Shown in pieces: positions 6,882 to 13,729 of a stretch of 24,972 nt of DNA. The stretch is taken from positions 1-24,972 of the forward strand of contig JAUZOB010000006.1 of assembly GCA_030706665.1 (NCBI GenBank). Reading direction: 5' to 3'. The translations under genes and the position numbers were made by a program. How positions within the stretch are numbered: the first letter of the stretch is position 1; the number at the start of each line of letters is the position of its first letter. Origin of the DNA: Bacteroidota bacterium. GTDB taxonomy: Bacteria; Bacteroidota; Bacteroidia; Bacteroidales; Prolixibacteraceae. A model generated the notes under the pieces. It was not told the origin of the DNA. It worked only from the letters and a program-made list of their open reading frames with translations, and searched no databases.

Positions 6882-7436
6882 ATGTTAACTGGAAAAAAAT
6901 TCATATTAGGAATAACCGGAAGTATAGCTGCCTATAAGGCAGCTTATCTTTTGCGGTTACTGGTAAAAGAAGGCGCTGAGGTACAAGTAGTGATTACACC
7001 TGCCGGAAAAGAATTTATTACACCGGTTACACTCTCGGCTTTATCAGGCAAACCAGTCATCAGTGAGTTTTTTACCGCCAACAGTGGTTCCTGGAATAGT
7101 CATGTTGATCTCGGACTATGGGCCGATGCAATGATTATTGCCCCTGCCACAGCAGCCACCTTGGGCAAAATGGCAAATGGCATTGCCGATAATATGCTTG
7201 TCACAACTTATCTTTCAGCAAAATGTCCGGTCTTCATTGCTCCTGCAATGGACTTGGATATGTTTGCACACCCTTCAACTCAAAACAACTTGAATACCCT
7301 CCGCTCATTCGGGAATCTCATTATTGAACCCGAGACAGGAGCCCTTGCCAGTGGTCTTCATGGAAAAGGCAGAATGGAAGAACCTGAAAAAATCGTTGAA
7401 TATCTTCAACATTTCTTCAGTGAAAAAAAAAACTAA
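6882..7436 (+). CDS. coaBC: Phosphopantothenoylcysteine decarboxylase half of CoaBC (frame ends at A10 run)
   Basis: This 184-residue frame is the flavoprotein (CoaC) half of the bifunctional coenzyme A enzyme Dfp/CoaBC. It decarboxylates 4'-phosphopantothenoylcysteine using FMN. Visible: GITGSIAAYKA near the N-terminus, catalytic H74 in WNSHVDLGLWAD, APATAATLGKMANGIADN, and the PAMDLDMF substrate motif (PAMNxxMW in E. coli). In the flap the E. coli catalytic Cys (ACGxxGxGRM) is replaced by Ser (ASGLHGKGRM). The frame stops directly after a run of ten A, and the CoaB half continues in the -1 frame. Homologues are normally one protein of about 400 residues, so this is either a real frameshift, recoding, or an indel error in the homopolymer. 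Confidence 0.85.
   Translation: MLTGKKFILGITGSIAAYKAAYLLRLLVKEGAEVQVVITPAGKEFITPVTLSALSGKPVISEFFTANSGSWNSHVDLGLWADAMIIAPATAATLGKMANGIADNMLVTTYLSAKCPVFIAPAMDLDMFAHPSTQNNLNTLRSFGNLIIEPETGALASGLHGKGRMEEPEKIVEYLQHFFSEKKN
7423..7436 (+). other. Slippery A10 run and stop: frame junction between CoaC and CoaB halves
   Basis: Ten A (7423-7432) followed by CTAA. In the zero frame the codons are GAA AAA AAA AAC TAA. The heptamer A AAA AAC (7427-7433) has the X XXY YYZ form of -1 frameshift sites, and a -1 shift resumes exactly at CTA (7433) in the open CoaB frame. One extra A in the mRNA (polymerase slippage) or in the true genome would have the same effect. A weak possible stem (CCGGTC 7461-7466 with GACCCGG 7484-7490) is too far downstream for a typical stimulator. 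Confidence 0.6.
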
Positions 7437-8086
7437 AATCTAAAACCTTCCTCATTACTGCCGGTCCCACTTATGAAAAAATTGACCCGGTACGTTTCAT
7501 TGGTAATTATTCATCAGGTAAAATGGGATATGCCATTGCTGAAGCATTGGCTGATAACGGAGCTGAAGTAATTCTTGTATCCGGTCCATCCTCCCTTACG
7601 GTTTCTCACCCTGCAATCAAAAAGATTAGCGTTACGTCTGCAGAAGAAATGTATCAGGCCTCTGTCGAACATTTTCCACAATGCGACGGGGCAATCCTTT
7701 CGGCTGCCGTAGCTGACTTTACACCTGTTCAGGTGGCTGATCAGAAAGTAAAAAGAGGAAAAGAGAATTTTACCATCGAACTACGCCCTACCCGCGATAT
7801 CGCAGCATCACTGGGAGCCTTAAAAAAGCCCGGTCAGATTATGGTGGGGTTTGCACTCGAAACTTTTGATGAAGAGTTTAATGCCAAAGAAAAACTGCGC
7901 AAGAAGAATCTTGATTTTATTGTCTTGAATTCCCTCAACGATCAAGGTGCCGGTTTTCAGGTCGACACTAATAAAATTACAATTATTGATAAAGACAATA
8001 ATATCACTCATTTTGAGTTAAAGACAAAGAAAGAAGTTGCAAGTGATATCGTTCAGAAGTTGATTGAGGTTGTTGAATCCTTATAA
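7433..8086 (+). CDS. coaBC: Phosphopantothenate-cysteine ligase half of CoaBC (-1 frame)
   Basis: The open -1 frame from CTA at 7433 to the stop at 8086 encodes the CoaB half, which joins cysteine to 4'-phosphopantothenate using a nucleotide. The conserved opening ITAGPTYEKIDPVRFIGNYS and SSGKMGYAIAEALA is upstream of or around the first ATG (7523). A protein begun at that ATG would therefore lack about 30 essential residues of the nucleotide-binding fold. Later motifs include AAVADFTP, KVKRGKENF and VGFALETFDE. No ATG, GTG or TTG suitable for initiation precedes the motif, so function requires readthrough of the junction at 7423-7436. It is followed closely by the DUF4835 gene. Confidence 0.85.
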   Translation, partial: LKSKTFLITAGPTYEKIDPVRFIGNYSSGKMGYAIAEALADNGAEVILVSGPSSLTVSHPAIKKISVTSAEEMYQASVEHFPQCDGAILSAAVADFTPVQVADQKVKRGKENFTIELRPTRDIAASLGALKKPGQIMVGFALETFDEEFNAKEKLRKKNLDFIVLNSLNDQGAGFQVDTNKITIIDKDNNITHFELKTKKEVASDIVQKLIEVVESL

Positions 8087-8113
8087 TTTATAACTCTGTT
8101 GAAAAACGGGAAT

Positions 8114-9022
8114 ATGCAAAAGCTTTTCTATTTCACCTGTCTGTTATTACTGATTCTGTCTTCAATACATGCCGAAGCACAGGAATTACGTTGTAATGTC
8201 AATATATCAGGACAGAAGCTGGAAAATGCCAACCGTAATGTATTCCGTACGCTTCAGAAAGAGGTCTATGAATTCATGAACAATCGCAAATGGACCAACC
8301 ACATCTTTTCGAATGACGAACGAATAGAATGTTCCATTTACATTAATCTTGACGAGCAAATTTCAGGTGACGAATATAAAGGATCGATTCATGTGCAAGC
8401 ACAACGTCCGGTCTATAACTCTTCGTACAAAACGACTCTTCTCAACATCAAGGACAATGATCTGCGTTTTCATTACATCGAATACCAACCATTGGATTTT
8501 AATGAGACATCGAATAAGAATAACCTGACCAGTGTACTGGCTTATTATGCTTACATAATACTGGGGGTCGATTATGATTCGTTCTCATCCGAAGGTGGTA
8601 CCGAGTTTTATCAAAAGTCTCAGTCTATTGTCAATAAATCGCAAAATGCACAGGAGAGCGGATGGAAAGCATTTGAAAGCGACAGGAACCGATATTGGCT
8701 GGTTGAAAATATCCTCAACAAGTCATACAGTCCCTTCCGTCAACTTCTCTATCATTATCACCGGCTTGGGCTCGATCTGATGGCTGAAAAACCTGAAGTA
8801 GCTCGTGCAGAAGTAGCCGATGCGATGAAAAATATTCAGAAAGTTTACAGAACACGACCGGCGTTATATATCAACCAGATCTTTTTTGATGCCAAATCAG
8901 ATGAACTGGTTGGAATCTTTTCAAAATCCTTTCAAGATGAAAAGAATAGAATTATTTCCATTCTGGAAGAATGCGATCCTTCGAATCTGACAAAGTATGA
9001 TAAGATTAAAAACGCCCAATAA
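8114..9022 (+). CDS. DUF4835 family exported protein
   Basis: From the ATG at 8114 the protein has 302 residues and a signal peptide ending near SIHAEAQ|ELRC. I identify it as DUF4835 from its content (QELRCNVNI.GQ at the mature start, NRKWTNHIFSNDERIECSI, YHYHRLGLDLMAEKPEVARAE) and from its place between coaBC and recN, where this family is usually found in Bacteroidetes. Function is unknown; it is predicted to be periplasmic or outer-membrane associated. An in-frame TTG at 8099 would only add five polar residues before the signal peptide, so it was not chosen. The mature domain has no catalytic motif I can recognise. The gap to recN is 26 bp. Confidence 0.85.
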   Translation: MQKLFYFTCLLLLILSSIHAEAQELRCNVNISGQKLENANRNVFRTLQKEVYEFMNNRKWTNHIFSNDERIECSIYINLDEQISGDEYKGSIHVQAQRPVYNSSYKTTLLNIKDNDLRFHYIEYQPLDFNETSNKNNLTSVLAYYAYIILGVDYDSFSSEGGTEFYQKSQSIVNKSQNAQESGWKAFESDRNRYWLVENILNKSYSPFRQLLYHYHRLGLDLMAEKPEVARAEVADAMKNIQKVYRTRPALYINQIFFDAKSDELVGIFSKSFQDEKNRIISILEECDPSNLTKYDKIKNAQ

Positions 9023-9048
9023 TATTTAACTTAAAAACAATTGAAACT

Positions 9049-10707
9049 GTGCTCACCCGACTGTTAGTTCAGAATTATGCGCTAATCCGCGAACTAGATG
9101 TAACATTTAGCAACGGATTCAGCATCATTACCGGTGAAACAGGAGCCGGTAAATCAATCCTTCTCGGTGCCTTATCGCTCATGCTCGGACAGCGTGCCGA
9201 TACATCTGTTCTTAAAGATCAGTCTAAGAAGTGCATCGTAGAAGGCACATTCGAAACAACCGGTTATAATCTGGAATCGTTCTTCGAAGAGAATGAACTG
9301 GACTATGAGCCCTTGGTTACATTGCGACGCGAAATTAGTCCTGCGGGAAAATCCAGGGCTTTTATCAATGATACTCCAGTTACCCTTTCTGTCATTCAGC
9401 AGTTGGGGATTCAACTGGTCGATATTCATTCTCAACATCAAAACCTCGAGCTGGGAAATCATTTGTTCCAGCTTAAAGTAATTGATATCTGTGCCGGACA
9501 CAGATCATTGCTTACGACTTACGCCGCTACCTTCCGTAAATTCAATGAACAGAAACAGCTCTTAACGGAATTGGAATCAAAAGCGGCAAAGGCCAAAGCC
9601 GACCTGGATTATTTTCTCTTCCAGTTTGAGCAACTCGATTCTGCCAAACTATCGGAAAACGAACAAGAGGAATTGGAACGAGAACGTGAAGAATTAAGTC
9701 ATGCAGAAGAAATAAAAATGGGGCTTACCCAGATCAGCAGCTTAATGGACGACGATTCTGCCGGGGTACTGATGCACCTCAAAGAAATCATGAATATCTA
9801 TGGCAGATTATCTTCTTTTCATGCGTCTGCGGCCCCAATGCAACAGAGAATTGAATCTGTTTACTATGAACTGAAAGACATAGCCGAAGATACAGCAGCT
9901 CAGTCTGAACGGGCCGAATCAGACCCGGAACGACTGGAAGCAATCAATAACCGGATCGACCTGCTCTTTTCTCTTCAACAAAAACACCGGGTAGCTTCGG
10001 TAGCAGAACTCATCTTGCTTAAAGATCAATACCATTCAAAAATACAGGAAGCCGAATCATTCGATGCTGAAATCGAAGCTCAAAAGAAGATTCTGGAGGA
10101 GAAAGAGAAAGAATTGAACAAACTGGCTTCATCAATTTCATCTAATCGGAAAAAGGTGATTCCTTCGATCGAGAAACAAGTTGTTTCTGTTTTAACCCAG
10201 GTTGGAATCCCCAATGCAGCCTTCAAGGTCGGAATCGAAGATTCAGGTCATTTCCAACAGCATGGGAAAGATACGGTAAGCTTTCTGTTCTCTGCCAATA
10301 AAAGCTCGGCTTTACAGGAAATATCGAAAGTTGCATCGGGAGGAGAAATGTCAAGAGTCATGTTAGCTCTCAAGTCGCTTATTTCCGCTTCAAAAGCATT
10401 ACCAACGATTATCTTCGATGAAATTGACACAGGGGTGTCCGGTGAAATTGCACACCGCATGGCAAGTATTCTGAAACAGATGTCAACGGAGATGCAGGTA
10501 ATCAATATCACTCATTTGCCCCAGATTGCCAGTAAAGGGGACAATCATTACCTGGTTTATAAAAAAGATGAGGGCGAAGAAACCTTCTCCGGCATTCGTC
10601 TTCTCTCTCCGAACGAAAGGCTTGAGGAAATTGCAAAGATGCTGAGTGGCGAAGGACTGTCTGAAGCGGCCATGAATAACGCAAGGGAGTTACTTTCTGC
10701 AAAGTAA
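9049..10707 (+). CDS. recN: DNA repair protein RecN
   Basis: A 552-residue SMC-like ATPase that acts in recombinational repair of double-strand breaks. The start is GTG at 9049; the conserved opening LTRLLVQNYALI follows at once, so no other start fits. Walker A GETGAGKS is at 29-36, the signature SGGEMSR at 430-436, Walker B IIFDE at 454-458 and the switch histidine H489 in NITHLPQIA. Two coiled-coil arms (about 160-230 and 330-375) flank the middle, as expected of a short-arm RecN. Length matches the family. It is the last gene of the bamD operon and converges on the histidine kinase gene with only 10 bp between stops. Confidence 0.95.
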   Translation: MLTRLLVQNYALIRELDVTFSNGFSIITGETGAGKSILLGALSLMLGQRADTSVLKDQSKKCIVEGTFETTGYNLESFFEENELDYEPLVTLRREISPAGKSRAFINDTPVTLSVIQQLGIQLVDIHSQHQNLELGNHLFQLKVIDICAGHRSLLTTYAATFRKFNEQKQLLTELESKAAKAKADLDYFLFQFEQLDSAKLSENEQEELEREREELSHAEEIKMGLTQISSLMDDDSAGVLMHLKEIMNIYGRLSSFHASAAPMQQRIESVYYELKDIAEDTAAQSERAESDPERLEAINNRIDLLFSLQQKHRVASVAELILLKDQYHSKIQEAESFDAEIEAQKKILEEKEKELNKLASSISSNRKKVIPSIEKQVVSVLTQVGIPNAAFKVGIEDSGHFQQHGKDTVSFLFSANKSSALQEISKVASGGEMSRVMLALKSLISASKALPTIIFDEIDTGVSGEIAHRMASILKQMSTEMQVINITHLPQIASKGDNHYLVYKKDEGEETFSGIRLLSPNERLEEIAKMLSGEGLSEAAMNNARELLSAK

Positions 10708-10726
10708 CCGGAATTACTTATTTCGG
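10708..10726. terminator. Weak hairpin in the recN / histidine kinase convergence
   Basis: CCGGAAT and ATTTCGG pair over 7 bp (one G-U) around a 5-nt loop. The hairpin fills the short gap between the two stop codons and overlaps the kinase stop (10718-10720). There is no T tract on the plus strand, so its role as a terminator is doubtful. Confidence 0.25.
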
Positions 10727-12802
10727 AATTGAAAAAAAGAAACAGCTCCCCTGCCCTTCTTCACTTTCCACCCACATACGGCCTCCCATCTTATTGACAA
10801 ACTCAGAGCAGACCAGCAATCCCAAGCCTGATCCTTCTTCATCCTGAGTACCGTAAGTTTTGTGCTTCGAAGTAATATCAAAAAGCTTTGGAATAATATC
10901 TTTACGTATCCCCACTCCGTTATCCTGTACACAAAATACCAAACGATCCTTCTCCTCAGAAAAAAAGACTCTTACCCAGCCGCCGGGATTGGTAAATTTA
11001 ACAGCGTTATTAATCAGGTTTCGCAACACGGTTTCAAACATATTTGCATCGGAAATTGCAGTAATTCCGTTAGAAACGAGATTTTCAATCTTAATCTTCT
11101 TTTGTCGTGCAACCGGATCAAGCACAGCTACGGCGGTCTCTGTCAATATACCAAGATCGGTCTCTATCGGTTGATATAAAAGCTTTCCGGATTGTGATCT
11201 GGCCCAATTCAAAAGATTATCAAGCAGACGATAAACTCTGCTTGACGAACTATAGATACTATGAGAGTAGTCTTTTATTTCATCTTTCGACAGTTGATCG
11301 ACCCTATATTCCATCATGTTCGAGAATCCAAGAATGGAATGAAACGGGTTTTTCAGGTCATGCGCAATAATGGAGAAGAACTTATCTTTCGTAGAATTAC
11401 TCTCCATCAATTTTTGTTCTGAGACTTGTAAGTCTGCATTCAACTGCTTATACTCTTCGTTCAACAGATGCATCTGCTCATTTTGAGACACAATTCGCTC
11501 GTTCTTCTCTTCCAACAACTTATTAAGCCGTTGTTTTACATGGTATTGATAATAAAAGAAGACCATCAGAATTATAAAGAAAATGGAGAGAAGAGCCAGT
11601 ATGCCCAGTTGCAAATTCCGTTGTTTGACTTCCAATAGATGAATTTTATTCTCTTTTAGTAATCCGGTAATTTGTTTTTCTTTCTCTGTAGTCTGGTATT
11701 TAGTTTGTATCTCTGACAACTGATTCGATTTTTCTTCGTTGAAAATGCTGTCTTTTAGAGCAACATACATTGCAAAAACAGTATATGCCTGCTTAATATC
11801 ACCTCTGTCTTTTAATGACTTACGATAAAGGTCAAGACATGCTAAACGAATATTCTTCAATTCATTATTTCGAGTAATCCTCAAACCCTCTCTGACTAGT
11901 CGGTCTCCTTCGGTATAATTCTTATTTCTGTAATTAATATCACTCAAATCGACCAAGGCATTTGATATTCCGCGCGGATAATCAGCCTTGCAAAAAAGCA
12001 TATACGCTTCTTTTTCATAGGACAATGCAAACTTCGGATTGTTCCGTCTCAAATAAGCGGTTCCGATATTATTCGCCGTAAATGCAGTTCGAAAATCATC
12101 ACCGAGTTTTTTATAAATATCATGAGCCTTTGTAAAATATTTCAGAGAGATATCTGTCCTGTTCATCATACTGTAAATCGCGCCAATACTATTGTAAGTA
12201 ATCCCCAGACGTGCGAGATCATGATGATCCTTGCAGATTTGAAGAGCTTCACGCAAATAATGAAGGGCCTCACTAAAGTTATTCGTGTTTAGAAGAATAG
12301 AAGCAATATTATTCTTTGCATCCGCAATATCATCCCAGGAATGAAGATTTTCAGAGATCGACAATGAACGCTGGGCATATTTCAATGCTGACGGGTATTC
12401 GCCCCAAGCCTGATAAATCAAACTTACATTATTCAATGCCCCCGCCAACCTAAGCCTGTCATTCTGATTCCGAAACAGATCCGCGGCACGTAGATAAAAA
12501 TCACGAGCCTGCTTATATTTATTACAATTGTAATAGTATTCTCCGATATTGAAAATAGCATGGGCTACTTGTGAAGAATCACCGGTTGATCTTGCCAAAG
12601 AAAGTTGTTGTAAAGCGTAAGGATAAACTTCCTGCGAACCGATGTGTATCAGCTCTTTATTCAGCTTGTCCAATGCCTTAAGTTTTTGTTTTCCACTAGT
12701 TAAAGAAACCTCTTTTTTTAACTGATCCGCAGAATCAGCCAAGGTCTCTATATGGAGTCCCGTCATAAAAACGGATAATATTATAAACAGAAGTATTCGC
12801 AT
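10718..12802 (-). CDS. TPR-containing membrane histidine kinase
   Basis: A 694-residue sensor kinase. Residues 1-22 are a signal peptide; residues about 25-360 are periplasmic TPR-type repeats (for example FNIGEYYYNCNKYKQARDFY, LNNVSLIYQAWGEYPSAL, YNSIGAIYSMMNRTDISL). A single membrane segment lies at about 398-418, then a coiled coil to about 470. The HisKA phosphoacceptor is H481 in FFSIIAHDLKNP, and the HATPase domain has N595/N599 (NLINNAVKF), the G1 box DNGVGI (627-632) and the G2 box GSGLGL (657-662). There is no receiver or DNA-binding domain and no response regulator gene nearby, so it is an orphan whose partner and signal are unknown. The repeats suggest it senses a protein or peptide ligand, which is inference. 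Confidence 0.9.
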   Translation of the reverse strand: MRILLFIILSVFMTGLHIETLADSADQLKKEVSLTSGKQKLKALDKLNKELIHIGSQEVYPYALQQLSLARSTGDSSQVAHAIFNIGEYYYNCNKYKQARDFYLRAADLFRNQNDRLRLAGALNNVSLIYQAWGEYPSALKYAQRSLSISENLHSWDDIADAKNNIASILLNTNNFSEALHYLREALQICKDHHDLARLGITYNSIGAIYSMMNRTDISLKYFTKAHDIYKKLGDDFRTAFTANNIGTAYLRRNNPKFALSYEKEAYMLFCKADYPRGISNALVDLSDINYRNKNYTEGDRLVREGLRITRNNELKNIRLACLDLYRKSLKDRGDIKQAYTVFAMYVALKDSIFNEEKSNQLSEIQTKYQTTEKEKQITGLLKENKIHLLEVKQRNLQLGILALLSIFFIILMVFFYYQYHVKQRLNKLLEEKNERIVSQNEQMHLLNEEYKQLNADLQVSEQKLMESNSTKDKFFSIIAHDLKNPFHSILGFSNMMEYRVDQLSKDEIKDYSHSIYSSSSRVYRLLDNLLNWARSQSGKLLYQPIETDLGILTETAVAVLDPVARQKKIKIENLVSNGITAISDANMFETVLRNLINNAVKFTNPGGWVRVFFSEEKDRLVFCVQDNGVGIRKDIIPKLFDITSKHKTYGTQDEEGSGLGLLVCSEFVNKMGGRMWVESEEGQGSCFFFSIPK

Positions 12803-12835
12803 AATCTCGTTTCTACTTACCCCTAATTAATTTTC

Positions 12836-12866
12836 CAAAAACACTTCTGAAGTCGATAATAGCAAA
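12836..12866 (-). promoter_or_regulatory. Near-consensus promoter for the histidine kinase gene
   Basis: The minus strand has TTTG (12863-12866), a 19-bp spacer and TGTTTTTG (12836-12843), one base off TAnnTTTG. The -7 element lies 33 nt upstream of the kinase ATG at 12802. Confidence 0.4.
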
Positions 12867-13412
12867 TGCAATGTAATAAATATTTTTATTTCTCTTTCTG
12901 ATAAATGGGAATGAAATTTTTAATCCTCACAGATTGTATGGTTATTGTACGTGTTAATCATCTTACCGTGTCTTCTTGCCTTTTGAATTTATTCAACTCA
13001 AATCTCAATATATTTTCAACCTAATGTTTCTATATTAAAATGAGTCAATAATTTACTCATATTCCCAGACTCAAAATCGTTTATCATTTGACGCAATACT
13101 ATATATTTTGCATTTCTAAAAGATTGTGGTTTTTCTTCAATCTCTGGACATATAAATCGGGGGAAAGTCCATGCACAGATAATTAAACCTGAGAACAGAC
13201 AGTTGATGACAAACAAATATCACCTGAATGATTTGTACGAAAAACGGATTATTGATCTCCTCAATGTACAAACACCAAATAGAATCGCAACATCCTTAAA
13301 ACCAAAGTATTGAATTCTTTTAATATGGAATTCATTGATACAAACAATATACCATCACTATAACAATTCCTAATTTTAGTCCTTTTTCCTTCGGGAATCA
13401 GACAGGATTCAA

Positions 13413-13458
13413 TCGTGGTTTCGACGACTAAACCACGACTAAACCACGTCTAAAGGAC
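13413..13458. repeat. Cluster of 11-bp repeats (GACTAAACCAC) with an inverted copy
   Basis: GACTAAACCAC occurs twice in tandem (13426-13436, 13437-13447), followed by a diverged copy GTCTAAAGGAC (13448-13458). Just before them an inverted version (GTGGTTTCGAC, 13415-13425) creates a 9-bp perfect stem, TCGTGGTTT (13413-13421) with AAACCACGA (13430-13438). The second tandem copy offers an alternative partner. Function unknown. Confidence 0.6.
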
Positions 13459-13620
13459 GAACGAAGTAAGGTGTTGTTCCCTTGTTGTTATGGTCCGTCT
13501 TTCTTCAGAATATTGTAAAAAGAAAAAGGATCTAGCCAGATTCCCCGTTAATACCTCTTCCATCGATTAGTCATTAACGAAACTTCAATGGAATCAACAT
13601 ACATGATTCATTTCGGTGGT

Positions 13621-13665
13621 ATTAAAAATAATAGAGGGGGACAAATCTTTCGATCTGTCCCCCTC
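13621..13665 (-). terminator. Intrinsic terminator of purL
   Basis: A perfect 10-bp GC-rich stem, GAGGGGGACA (13634-13643) with TGTCCCCCTC (13656-13665), lies 65 bp past the purL stop. On the minus strand it is followed by TATTATTTTTAAT. Orientation and T-rich tail fit termination of the purL transcript. Confidence 0.78.
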
Positions 13666-13729
13666 GTCAATATTTATAGTTTTCTAATAAAATCAAGAAT
13701 AGTGAGTCTCTTCCTGATATGAGAAACCT

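Larger units (their letters stand above)
12803..13729. other. 927-bp gene-free region between purL and the histidine kinase gene
   Basis: No convincing coding sequence on either strand. Near the kinase gene it holds a candidate promoter (12836-12866); in the middle a short cluster of 11-bp repeats (13413-13458); and near purL a strong terminator (13621-13665). A 66-codon minus-strand frame at 13016-13216 begins with TTG and has no recognisable domain, so it is not called. The rest is AT-rich and shows no RNA gene I can recognise. Confidence 0.7.

Noticed and set aside
7461..7490. Stimulatory hairpin for frameshifting in coaBC
   Set aside because: The stem is short and bulged, with a 17-nt loop, and begins 27 nt after the slippery heptamer, farther than known stimulators.
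7523..8086. CoaB as an independent gene starting at the ATG 7523
   Set aside because: This start drops about 30 conserved residues, including ITAGPTYEKIDPVRF, so it is unlikely to make a working ligase.
8099..8113. TTG start five codons upstream of the DUF4835 ATG
   Set aside because: It only adds a polar stub before the signal peptide; the ATG at 8114 gives a standard N-terminus.
13016..13216. 66-codon minus-strand frame in the gene-free gap, starting MFVINCLFSG
   Set aside because: It starts with TTG, has no recognisable domain, and its AT-rich composition matches the surrounding non-coding DNA.
13413..13458. CRISPR array or insertion-sequence end
   Set aside because: The 11-bp units are directly adjacent with no spacers, and no cas gene, transposase or target duplication is visible.
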